Source: Calothrix brevissima NIES-22 | GTDB lineage: Bacteria > Cyanobacteriota > Cyanobacteriia > Cyanobacteriales > Nostocaceae | Direction: 5' to 3' | Assembly (NCBI RefSeq): GCF_002367995.1 | Contig: NZ_AP018207.1 | Location: 3,967,083 to 4,031,082, forward strand | Length of the DNA stretch: 64,000 nt | In this document: positions 1 to 8,463 of the stretch, piece by piece | Layout: every line of letters starts with the position of its first letter | Numbering within the stretch: position 1 is the first letter of the stretch | Notes under the pieces: generated by a model | Told to the model about the DNA's origin: nothing | Seen by the model: only the letters and a program-made list of their open reading frames with translations | Databases searched by the model: none | Program-made: the position numbers and the translations under genes

Positions 1-482
1 GATGTTGCACCAATGCCAATTTTGGGTGCAGCTTTAGCTGTTCCTGGTTCATCCAAAGTAGCTGCCATAGCACTACCGCTCATGTGCGCTACGTGAGTTC
101 CGCCATGAGGATGACCGGCTGGTTCTAACCCGCCCATGCGATTAAAAACATCTACGCTGTAGATGCCTAAACATACGACAATCACTGTGGGGATAGCAGT
201 CCAGAAGATTTCTAGAGGAACATTGCCTTCAACCGGAACACCATCGGTATTATCTCCCCGACGGCGACGGTACTTAAACAAGAAAATCACAATCGTTCCT
301 TCCACTACCAAGAAAAGAGCGATCGCGATCGTAAACATCACATTAAAAAACCCGTCTACCATCGGCGCTTGTAACGACGCCTGTACAGGTAATAGACTGT
401 GATGCTGACCAATCCAAATGCTGATTGCGGAAACTAATATCCCAGCAACCAAAGTCCATAGTGAAACGGGAATTTGTTCCAT
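1..482 (-). CDS. coxB2: Cytochrome c oxidase subunit II, N-terminal part, probably heterocyst-type cox2
   Basis: Partial gene: about 160 N-terminal residues are present and the C-terminal end lies beyond the left edge. Subunit II of an aa3-type terminal oxidase carries the CuA centre and accepts electrons from cytochrome c; the CuA domain is outside the window. Seen: a hydrophobic N-terminus, a first membrane helix before a basic KYRRRRGDN stretch, then the family signature VEGNVPLEIFWTAIP leading into the second helix. The start at 482 is the first ATG and opens the hydrophobic segment. Assignment to the second, heterocyst-specific oxidase rests on context: fdxB and patB follow in the order and orientation known for Anabaena/Nostoc cox2. 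In heterocysts this oxidase lowers O2 around nitrogenase. Family is sure, paralogue is inferred. Confidence 0.88.
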   Translation of the reverse strand, partial: MEQIPVSLWTLVAGILVSAISIWIGQHHSLLPVQASLQAPMVDGFFNVMFTIAIALFLVVEGTIVIFLFKYRRRRGDNTDGVPVEGNVPLEIFWTAIPTVIVVCLGIYSVDVFNRMGGLEPAGHPHGGTHVAHMSGSAMAATLDEPGTAKAAPKIGIGAT

Positions 483-514
483 ACATACCACCTGCTCTGT
501 AAAACGCCGTCAAA

Positions 515-582
515 GGGAATTGGGCATTGGGCATTGGGCATTGGGCATTGGGCATTGGGCATTGAGCATCGGGCATCGGGCA
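515..582. repeat. Seven-base tandem repeat (gggcatt)
   Basis: Six or more direct copies of gggcatt with a few variants at the right end (gagcatc, gggcatc). This is the short tandemly repeated repetitive (STRR) class typical of Nostocales. It begins about 30 bp upstream of the coxB2 start. Confidence 0.85.
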
Positions 583-583
583 A

Positions 584-603
584 AGACGCGATTCATCGCG
601 TCT
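584..603. repeat. Interspersed palindrome agacgcgat...atcgcgtct
   Basis: A 9-base inverted repeat with a 2-base centre. Related copies lie at 33470-33510, about 33642-33660, 35746-35773 and about 51823-51842, so this is an interspersed family. The downstream acaattgtc and tccttgtcc context is shared with the copy near 35773. Confidence 0.7.
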
Positions 604-1184
604 CTACAATTGTCCTCCTTGTCCTCCTTGTCCCCCTGCTCCCTGCCCCCCTACCTTCCCCATCCCTCTTCCCTTCATCTACAGGGCAGCGTTTTGTTTT
701 CTTTCTCTTTTTCTAACTTACACTTATAAAAATTGGGAGGAATTTTCCAGATCTTTTCACATCTTTCCCCCCAAAATATTTAATTTAATATCTTTATTTT
801 GATGACAAAATATCCCGCAACTTTGACGAAAACCTAGTTCAGGAGAGTACTTTTAGCTTTAATATTAATTTAGCTAGTTGACGAGCAAGTATGGATTTGT
901 TAATAGATAACACTTTAAGATTTACGCATTTGTTTACTACGAACTTTTTACCAACATCGAGTAAACACTAAAGCAACATAGCCAGCATAAATAACTACAC
1001 AGTTGCACAAGGTTATAAAGCTTACTTTCCACACTTTCTTACCTTCTGCCTGTTTGGTGAGCGTAGCCGAACCACTGCCATCTGCCTTTTTACAATCCCC
1101 TCAAATTACCTTGCCTTTTATACCAATTCTCTAAAACTCAGAAACACATTCAAAGCTAGAAACTCACATACAGTCTGAATTTCT

Positions 1185-1217
1185 TAATTTTGAATTTTGA
1201 ATTTTGAATTTTGAATT
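1185..1217. repeat. Seven-base tandem repeat (ttttgaa)
   Basis: Four to five direct copies of ttttgaa just downstream of the fdxB stop codon. STRR class. Confidence 0.8.
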
Positions 1218-1269
1218 GGTAATAGTACCTCCTTGAACTGGTGAAAATATTGACTAATGCCAAACCATT

Positions 1270-1563
1270 TTAGCTGTTTAATGGAGCGTGTGAGTAGCAA
1301 TTCTTAGGACAAATTCGCGAACAAGCTTCGCAACCAATACAGTTATCGGGATTAGCAACAACCATTACTTTGCGTTCAATTTCTTCATCATCTTCATCCT
1401 CAACAAATTCGCCTTCTTCGTTGAGGGCTTTTAAATCTAGCACATTGTACCCACATGCTTTCATACATCTGCCACAGCCGATACATTTATCTTTGTCAAT
1501 TGCTTGAGCAAATTTTGGAGTCCAAGTTTTACCTCCAAAGGTTAATCCTGTTAGTTGTGCCAT
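1270..1563 (-). CDS. fdxB: Nif-type 2[4Fe-4S] ferredoxin III (FdxB)
   Basis: A 97-residue ferredoxin. It has two four-cysteine clusters, Cys27-30-33-37 ([11 protein letters not shown]) and Cys75-78-81-85 ([11 protein letters not shown]), with a further Cys89. They are separated by an acidic insert at about residues 49-63 ([15 protein letters not shown]), which is characteristic of the FdxB/ferredoxin III family linked to nitrogen fixation. The N-terminus ([15 protein letters not shown]) also fits. It probably carries electrons in the nitrogenase-related redox chain of the heterocyst; the exact partner is not shown here. It is divergent from patB across about 1 kb and has the same orientation as coxB2. 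Family assignment is very secure. Confidence 0.93.
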   Translation of the reverse strand: MAQLTGLTFGGKTWTPKFAQAIDKDKCIGCGRCMKACGYNVLDLKALNEEGEFVEDEDDEEIERKVMVVANPDNCIGCEACSRICPKNCYSHAPLNS

Positions 1564-2580
1564 GATAAATCCTCGGCAATTTGCCTAAAAATATGTTGGT
1601 GCCTTAATCATTATCCTAACCTAATCTTAATAGTTTGGTTGTGCCATTAAAGCTGGATTTCGCTATCATCAAAATTTTCTGACTTTTACCAAAAGGTAAT
1701 TGATTTCTGTATTGACTATGTTAATTGAAAGCTTTTAGCAATAATCAAAAATAATCTTTGTCTAAGTCACGCTTACTTAACATCTGTTGTCGCTTTTTCT
1801 GCGATAATTAGACATTGTTAATTTTGAAAATATCAACAGCAACTTTTAGCATTAAACATCAATTATATGAATAGCTATGAGTATAAAAATCTAGTTTGAT
1901 ACAACTGATGCCCTTGCTAAATCCATAGTTTTTTGCTTGCTCTATATAAAACTTTGCAAAGTATGGAGATATACAGATGAAGTTTTATGGATAGCGATCG
2001 CTTTTGTTAATCTAATATTTAGTATGCAAATTATCGCTTATATAATTTATAGTTGACTGTTGATACAAACAACAAAAAAACAAATGTTATTTCTGCACAA
2101 TATAGCAAATTTTGGCGCTAAATCTGCTTAATTACAAAACTGTAATACTTATGGCAGAATATAAACTAATGTAAAATATTAAAAGTATTAATAAACAAGT
2201 TGAATACTATTAAATATAAGCGTTGGTGTTCGCCAAAAACACTTAGGGTAAGGTTTTAAGGTCTAAATAAAATACTCTTTGAATCTCTGCGAATAAAATC
2301 CTTAAGAAAGCTCCCCAGGCTCATTGTGAACAAACTTCTCAATATGATTATGAAATCTATAGTTAATAAAGAAGTAAATGATAAGGCTCTGGCGATCAGC
2401 CTGAAGTAGTTTACCAGTGGATGCAATATCTCAGAATGAATATGGACAGATTACCCAGCAAGAAAATATTTCTTGTTAGCAAAATCAACTGGTAGTGAGT
2501 CGTGGATGTAAGAAATACAAAGTAAACATCCAGGGGAGACTTAAGCCCAACATCTCAACGAGTATAGTTAGAAGTGCATT
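1564..2580. promoter_or_regulatory. 1-kb AT-rich divergent regulatory region between fdxB and patB
   Basis: No gene-sized open frame is present. Both flanking genes read outward, so both promoters must lie here. The DNA is AT-rich, with one HIP1-like gcgatcgc near 1996. In Anabaena the genes on both sides are regulated during heterocyst development, so developmental sites are expected, but I cannot point to a specific operator with confidence. Confidence 0.45.
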
Positions 2581-4173
2581 ATGCCATATACAATTCCTAA
2601 CAACAGTTGCGTTGGATGTGATAATTGCCGTCCCCAATGTCCGACGGGTGCAATTAAAATTGAAAACAACGAATATTGGATCGATCCTTGTCTTTGTAAT
2701 AATTGTGAAGGTTATTATTCTGAACCACAATGTGTAGTTGCTTGCCCAATAAAATCACCAATTCCTTGGCAAGCGAAAAAGGGTAGATGTAAAGTAGAAC
2801 CGCGAGATGCTACCAGCCCAGATTTATTTTCTAATGGTAAAAACAATGCTTTTGCGTCAGCGATTGTGATTTGGGAAGCTTGTAACGTTCTCGCGCAACG
2901 CACTTCTTTAAATTGGGAAATTGATGAAGCTGGACACTTATCTTATAGTCGCCAAGTTAATCAAGGTAAAGGCGCGATCGCATTTTATATCCAAGACCCA
3001 TGTAATACTAATAATCGCACTACAGATATTGAAGCTATTGAAGCTTTAGATATTAGAGCAGCTTGCGTTCATTTAATTTTTGCGGCTCATGCTACCGCTT
3101 TAGAGCAACCTTGGGAGCAAGAATTCGCCATTGATGAACGTCAACTAGAGAAATATTTAGGATTAGAAAAACGCAAAGATTTGACTAAAAACGTCAAACT
3201 CGCATTAATGAAAAATATCGTCCTGCAAGCTTGTTCCTTGATTGTTTCTATTGACTGGCCGCCGCAAGGTAGAATAAATGGATTCTCAATTGCTGGTACT
3301 CGCTTGTGGCGTTTAGTTGACATCGAACACCACTTTCAAGAAGATGATATTGGCTGCAAATACTTAATTGGCTTAACTTTTAAAATTAAAGCTGGACTAT
3401 GGGCGCAGCATTTCTTAAATAAACAAGCCTGTAAGGAACGCACCGCATTTTATCAATATGGTATTCTGCCTAAAACACTATTAACTACAGTAATGAGTAT
3501 TTGGCAGCAACATGAAGGTACAGCTAGACTCATGCTGTGGTTGTTGTTTAAAACCAAAATGGGTAGAGAACAACGCATTACTGTTCCCACCTTACTGCGT
3601 ATTGCTTATGGGGAAGCAAAAGTCACTTTAGCCGCCAGACAACGAGAAGAACGCAAACGTCTGCTGCGGACATTTGAAAGCGACTTAGAAATACTCAATC
3701 ATTATGGAATTAAACCTATATTTGATCCAGTTACCTATCCGCCAAACATTCAACCCCTGTGGGCAAAGTTAGCCGATATTCCCGAAGATCCGGAAGCCGC
3801 GTTAGAATTTTGGACAAATGATGGTGGTGGTGATACCCGATTAACAGATACAGGCCCCCGTGGTAAGTGGAATTTGCTCATGAATGCGCGAATTTTATCC
3901 TTTAACTTACCAATTGAATGGGAGCATCAAAACTCAGACTCAGATAAAAAGCCAAGAAGGACGCTAAATAAAGCCAGAAGACAGCCGAAAACCACAGGCG
4001 ATTTACTTGGCGGACAAATTTTACAAGCGCGAAAAAACCTCAATCTGTCGCAGCGAGAATTGGCTAAGTTGACAGGTAAAAGCCAAAGCTGGATTCGCGA
4101 CATTGAAAACGGGCGATTAAAAGTTAAGCTAGAAGACCAAGCAATATTACGTAAAATACTGAATATGGCTTGA
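2581..4173 (+). CDS. patB: Ferredoxin-HTH transcriptional regulator PatB/CnfR
   Basis: The 530-residue length matches Anabaena PatB (about 529). The N-terminus is a bacterial-type ferredoxin domain with Cys10-13-16-20 followed by Cys37-39-42-51-55. The long middle region has no obvious domain. The C-terminus (about residues 473-530) is an XRE-type helix-turn-helix (LSQRELAKLTGKSQSWIRDIENGR). PatB (Anabaena) affects heterocyst pattern and diazotrophic growth; its orthologue CnfR in Leptolyngbya switches on nif genes under low oxygen, presumably through the O2-sensitive clusters. It is next to fdxB and the cox2 genes, the known arrangement. Either name, patB or cnfR, is defensible. Confidence 0.93.
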   Translation: MPYTIPNNSCVGCDNCRPQCPTGAIKIENNEYWIDPCLCNNCEGYYSEPQCVVACPIKSPIPWQAKKGRCKVEPRDATSPDLFSNGKNNAFASAIVIWEACNVLAQRTSLNWEIDEAGHLSYSRQVNQGKGAIAFYIQDPCNTNNRTTDIEAIEALDIRAACVHLIFAAHATALEQPWEQEFAIDERQLEKYLGLEKRKDLTKNVKLALMKNIVLQACSLIVSIDWPPQGRINGFSIAGTRLWRLVDIEHHFQEDDIGCKYLIGLTFKIKAGLWAQHFLNKQACKERTAFYQYGILPKTLLTTVMSIWQQHEGTARLMLWLLFKTKMGREQRITVPTLLRIAYGEAKVTLAARQREERKRLLRTFESDLEILNHYGIKPIFDPVTYPPNIQPLWAKLADIPEDPEAALEFWTNDGGGDTRLTDTGPRGKWNLLMNARILSFNLPIEWEHQNSDSDKKPRRTLNKARRQPKTTGDLLGGQILQARKNLNLSQRELAKLTGKSQSWIRDIENGRLKVKLEDQAILRKILNMA

Positions 4174-4531
4174 TGGAATACTAGCATCTCGTGTTATGGC
4201 ATAACATTGCGCTGTTAGATGAATACGTCGGCATGTTATGGCATAACATCGACCTGCACAAATTAAATTTGCTCTTGAGAATGCTAGAGTTTTTAGGCGT
4301 ATTAAGTAGGGAGACATAATTATTTGTAGGATGGGTTAGCGATAGCATAACCTATGCTGGTGTTGGGTTTCGTTCCTCAAACGCCACTTGCTTCAAGCCG
4401 GGAAACCCGTCCAACGCAGTGGCTCCCCAACCTACGTCAATCTTATATTTAATTCCAACCACCTACTTAGTTTAGCGATCGCAATTTTAGAATCTAGCAG
4501 TAAAGAATGGTATTTCCTGTCAACTATAATT
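4174..4531. other. Intergenic region between convergent patB and helicase genes
   Basis: Contains the twin palindromes at 4192-4249, and at about 4327-4440 an interspersed repeat of the tgggtttcgttcctcaa...ccaacctacg type, also seen near 29990-30030 and 47350-47420. This copy carries extra inserted sequence (cgccacttgcttcaagccg...). No gene seen. Confidence 0.5.
4192..4249. repeat. Two copies of a near-perfect palindrome tgttatggcataaca
   Basis: Copies at 4192-4206 and 4234-4248 (extended to atgttatggcataacat at 4233-4249). Arms of 7-8 bases flank a single central g, and the copies are 42 bp apart, four helical turns. The one-base centre rules out an RNA hairpin, so this looks like a pair of dimer-binding operator sites. 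It lies between convergent genes, so the regulated promoter is unclear. Confidence 0.6.
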
Positions 4532-7500
4532 TTACCTTTGAGAACTTTTACTAATTTCAACATCTGTTGTTGGCATATTAAAGAACTCATTTAAGATAAT
4601 CATTATCACTTCAGATTGTGATACAAACCGCTTATTTCCAGAATATTCAAGCCACTTTTGCTTGACCATAATTAACTCGTCAACTTTAGCTTTCTGTTCA
4701 TCATTCAACTTAAATGTGATCAGTTTACCTGTTTTTGTCTTATCGCGCTCACCCTGATTTTTTTTACTAATTAATAACTCCTTGTGGTCTTCCCGTATCT
4801 GAAATTTATCAACGGCAGCTTTAAATATATCTGTGATAAACTCATACTCCTGACTTGCAATCACCTCTTCTATTTTTTGTGCCAATTCTTTTGTTATGGC
4901 GACAGTACTGGTATAGGTAACATCCGAATTGAACTTGTTACACTTCTTAGGATCACCTTTACACGATATTGGCTGAAATGTCTTATTATTATCTTCACCC
5001 CAGTTTATTATTCTGCGCCAAAAGCTCGAATAACCCATCCCCAATTTTTCTGACCAATACTGAATATCACCTGACTCACCTGTTTCAGGATTTGTATATA
5101 TTTTTGTTTTTCTATCGTAATAACCTCTTCCTTTCTTTAGTTCTTCTGTATCAGGTTGCTTAGTAACGAGAGAAATGACATTTATATCTTGTACATGATA
5201 ACCAAGCTCATTTTTGATGAAGTGAATAATTTCTACTTTATGTTGAAGTAACCACTCTGGATTATTCCCGGTGTTTAATTGTATTGTCACAAAAGAGTCG
5301 GATTTATCATTTTCCATTTCGTGCCAACTAACTTGAGATATAGCTTTGCAGTGGTAGAAAAAGTTTACAATTCTTGTTATAACCTCTGTAGGATTACAAT
5401 CTTTCTGTGACAACGACAAGTTTAGTAATTTTGGTCGCTGAAGCTGTGTTGAATTGATACGGAAATCAATTTCGTGACTTTTCTTAAAATTGTTACAAAT
5501 ACTGCACAATGTTTGCGAGTTTTCCAAACTTGTTTCACCGCCAACAGAGACAGGTTTTATATGATCTATTTGCAATCGTACTTTTATGCCTTCTTTAGCA
5601 CCACAACATAAACAGGTACAACCATCTCTTTTTTTGATTTGCTCTTTTTCTGCCTCAGTTAATTCCCGTATGTCAGGTTCTACAGTGTCAGGTTTACGAG
5701 GAATAATTATAGTGTCTCTTTTTTCACGGTTACGGATAGCTTCATACACTGCCCTGTCGAATCGTTCAACATTCTTATAAAAAGTTTTCCATAATTTATG
5801 AGGATCATTAAATTCTTTTTTTATGTATTCACCCATTCTTCCAATTGAAAAATCAAATAGTTTTTCCTTTTCAACCAATTTATCTAAGTCGTATATATCT
5901 CTCTCCTCAAATGGATGATATACAGGTTCATTTTGATTTTGAGAAATGTGACGTACAATATTGATCAAATCTGATACAAGTTTATTACCTATATCATCAT
6001 TACTTTTATCAAACCATTCATCAATCCATTGATCAATCTGAGGTACCATCCATTCTTCCTGAAGATATTCCTTAGACCATTCATCTGGTATATTGGAGAT
6101 AATCGAAGAAATAAACGAATCAAACTTAGATTTAGTATGGTCATAAACCATAACAAACTGAGTAAAAGCTTCGATAGAATCATGGTTATCATCAGCATCA
6201 GCATACGTTATTACTGTTTCATACCAACCAACAGGTAATATTTTTGAGACAGGTGGTGGAGTATATACTCCACCACTTTCAATTTGTCTAGAAAGCTCCT
6301 CAACTAGTCGAATTGAAATATATTCAAGTGGATAATGACCTATTACTGAAGGCTTTTCATCACTACACTCAGTACCACCATCTAACTCTGGCCAATCAAT
6401 GAGACGTTTCCAGTCATCTACAAATAAAACTATGTTAGCCTCGCTACTCCCTCCTGCTTTTTCACCTCGTAATGCTCTACCAATCATTTGAGTTATTAGA
6501 ATAGTGCTTGTAGTCTGGCGAGTTATAAATACTGTTTTTACACTTGGTACATCAGCACCTTCTGTTAACATTCGCACATTGATAAGAACATCAATTGGTG
6601 CACTATTTCCATCTTCATCTTTACCAGTTTTAAACCGTTTGAGAATTTCCTTATTTTTATCCTGCGTTTTTTTATTACGTGCGTCAGCAGAACCAGGATC
6701 TACATCTATATAAGAATAAATAGCATCTGCTTTCACACCCTTTTTTTCTAGCTGTTCTTTTAAATACACACACTGAAACCACCGATCTACAAAAATAATA
6801 GTTTTGCCATAAACATTCTTGTTCGCTACATAGGTATTAATTATGAAGTCATTTCTTTTTTGGTTTTCTGCAAGTTCTTGAATGATTTCTTCTGGTAAAT
6901 CTTTATGTTTTTTTACTAAGTGATCATATAGTTGATCGCCTACTTCTATAGTGTTTCCAGTCCGCATCTCTATATACTTTGGTCTAGCTATAATATTCTG
7001 TGCTATTAGACTAGTTTTATCAGCTTTATAAATAATCTCATCACTAAATATTTTCCATAGCCAACCTCTTCTAGACTTATCTGTATAAGTAGGTGTAGCT
7101 GTTAGTCCAAGAAAATGCACCTGTGGAATTAGACTCCGCAATCCTAATGCTGAATCTTTATCTCCAATTAATAAATTCCTACATCCGTAAGCAGGTGAAT
7201 GATGCGCTTCATCAATTACTACAAAAAGTCCTGTTTCTCTGCAACTTTCAACAAATTTTCTAAAAGCTGTATGTACTAAATCACCTGATTTATCTAGAGC
7301 ATCAAGATGCAAGTTTTTAATTGCTGTTTGCATTGTCATCATCAAAACATCGTCTGTTGTTTCAATAGATGATGTTTTAGCATGATCAGAATTACTAGAA
7401 ACACAGCGAATATTTAGTGTTTTTCTTGATTCAGAAATTTCTCTAGCGTTTTCATCAAATGTATCAGCTGCTTGATCTAGTAGATAAAAAGAAGGCGCTA

Positions 7501-7738
7501 ACCAGAGAATTTTAATATATTTTGAAATTACATGATTGCATAACCATCTGACAGCCGTAAATGTCTTGCCTGCACCTGTAGGTAATACCAGTAGTCCATT
7601 ACCTGTTTTTTCACTGTCGAACTTAAATGTTTTATTCAGGGCTGCAAACGCCTCAATCTGATGTTGAAATGGTTGTTTTGAAAAGGAATTAACGTGCTGC
7701 CCTCTCTCATCATCAAGATTTATCTGTTTGTATTTCAT
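4532..7738 (-). CDS. SF2 DEAD/DEAH-type helicase fused to HNH nuclease, putative defence protein
   Basis: A 1068-residue protein. N-terminal half: superfamily 2 helicase with Walker A VLPTGAGKT (about 51-59), DEAH box VVIDEAHH (173-180), motif III LTATPT (212-217), and the second RecA domain with TEGADVPS (392-399) and motif VI QMIGRALRG (417-425). Residues about 706-756 form an HNH nuclease: paired cysteines CLCCG, the core QIDHIKPVSVGG, then CSICNN. The C-terminus (about 1003-1052) has a short KLITFKLNDEQKAKVDELI segment that recalls a ribbon-helix-helix fold. Helicase-nuclease fusions of this type are usual in restriction-like or anti-phage functions. It stands alone, with no methylase or specificity subunit beside it. 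Domains are clear; the defence role is inferred. Confidence 0.8.
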   Translation of the reverse strand: MKYKQINLDDERGQHVNSFSKQPFQHQIEAFAALNKTFKFDSEKTGNGLLVLPTGAGKTFTAVRWLCNHVISKYIKILWLAPSFYLLDQAADTFDENAREISESRKTLNIRCVSSNSDHAKTSSIETTDDVLMMTMQTAIKNLHLDALDKSGDLVHTAFRKFVESCRETGLFVVIDEAHHSPAYGCRNLLIGDKDSALGLRSLIPQVHFLGLTATPTYTDKSRRGWLWKIFSDEIIYKADKTSLIAQNIIARPKYIEMRTGNTIEVGDQLYDHLVKKHKDLPEEIIQELAENQKRNDFIINTYVANKNVYGKTIIFVDRWFQCVYLKEQLEKKGVKADAIYSYIDVDPGSADARNKKTQDKNKEILKRFKTGKDEDGNSAPIDVLINVRMLTEGADVPSVKTVFITRQTTSTILITQMIGRALRGEKAGGSSEANIVLFVDDWKRLIDWPELDGGTECSDEKPSVIGHYPLEYISIRLVEELSRQIESGGVYTPPPVSKILPVGWYETVITYADADDNHDSIEAFTQFVMVYDHTKSKFDSFISSIISNIPDEWSKEYLQEEWMVPQIDQWIDEWFDKSNDDIGNKLVSDLINIVRHISQNQNEPVYHPFEERDIYDLDKLVEKEKLFDFSIGRMGEYIKKEFNDPHKLWKTFYKNVERFDRAVYEAIRNREKRDTIIIPRKPDTVEPDIRELTEAEKEQIKKRDGCTCLCCGAKEGIKVRLQIDHIKPVSVGGETSLENSQTLCSICNNFKKSHEIDFRINSTQLQRPKLLNLSLSQKDCNPTEVITRIVNFFYHCKAISQVSWHEMENDKSDSFVTIQLNTGNNPEWLLQHKVEIIHFIKNELGYHVQDINVISLVTKQPDTEELKKGRGYYDRKTKIYTNPETGESGDIQYWSEKLGMGYSSFWRRIINWGEDNNKTFQPISCKGDPKKCNKFNSDVTYTSTVAITKELAQKIEEVIASQEYEFITDIFKAAVDKFQIREDHKELLISKKNQGERDKTKTGKLITFKLNDEQKAKVDELIMVKQKWLEYSGNKRFVSQSEVIMIILNEFFNMPTTDVEISKSSQR

Positions 7739-8380
7739 CTGTTATTTTCCTTCCTGAAATTATCATGACCTTAATTTCAGGATTCCCAAATTTGCGCCTG
7801 TAGTATCAAGTTACAATAAGGTAGATAAGAGCAATTGCCTTCTGTATGAATTATTATCAACCATACTCTTGCGCTTTTCTTTGCACCTCTGCGCCTCTGC
7901 GTGAGACAAAAAAATATTTATGCAAGAGACTCCATGAACTTCGTTCACAAGGAACAATGAAAATCTATCTTCTCTAGTCCCTAGCCCCTATTTTTAAGGC
8001 TTGTCTAATGAAATTTGTATTGGATATTGCAGTGCGATCGCCTACAGCCCACAATTTTGCATTACTCTTGCTGTCTCTGCGTGAGAAAAAAATTATTCTT
8101 GCAACAAATCGATCATCTTAAACTAACTCTCAAACCTTTCAAAATTTATTCCTTATACCAATTTGAAAAAAGAATGCGATATATGATCGAGGCAAGGCAT
8201 TGCCTTGACCTCTAGAATAGATTAATGTATCGCCAACATTATTTGAATTGGTATTAATGACATTGTTAGCAATTCATCTAGGACTTACGCACACTCTACG
8301 AACTCTTGGCGTTCTTGGCGTCTTGGCGGTTCCATAAATTAAGCTTTTTGGCAATTTTTGCGTAAGTCCTGTCATCAAAT
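7739..8380. other. Gene-free region with several interspersed repeat remnants
   Basis: Two copies of a tctgcgtgaga-aaaaaat stretch (near 7896 and 8077), an inverted pair ataccaatt / aattggtat (about 8156-8256), and a 12-base inverted pair aggacttacgca (8280-8291) / tgcgtaagtcct (8359-8370). The last resembles the ends of a small non-autonomous element. No supported gene. Confidence 0.5.
8280..8370. repeat. MITE-like element with 12-bp perfect terminal inverted repeats
   Basis: Perfect inverted ends aggacttacgca / tgcgtaagtcct enclose about 67 bp with tandem-like ttggcgttcttggcgtcttgg. The whole is 91 bp and has no coding capacity. Confidence 0.5.
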
Positions 8381-8419
8381 AAAAAAATTCCCACCCAGGC
8401 TAATGCTTGGATGGGTAAT
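8381..8419 (-). terminator. Rho-independent terminator of dnaK
   Basis: On the minus strand, after the dnaK stop codon, a stem of about 12 pairs (cccatccaagc / gcctgggtggg, with one mismatch and a G-U pair) has loop atta and is followed by aattttttta. Confidence 0.75.
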
Positions 8420-8463
8420 AGGGGGTAAGGATGCGATCGCATCCCCACCAATTGCTATGAAAA

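Larger units (their letters stand above)
483..1269. other. Non-coding region between fdxB and coxB2, rich in repeats
   Basis: The leader of coxB2 reads leftward through this stretch. It holds a seven-base tandem repeat (515-582), a palindrome of the agacgcgattcatcgcgtct type (584-603), a pyrimidine-rich tract with repeated tccttgtcc (608-660), and a second seven-base repeat (1185-1217). I see no convincing open reading frame, and no exact NtcA-type GTA-N8-TAC site that I would report. Confidence 0.5.

Noticed and set aside
1564-2580. NtcA-type site in the fdxB-patB region
   Set aside because: Only partial matches to GTA-N8-TAC were seen; none good enough to report.
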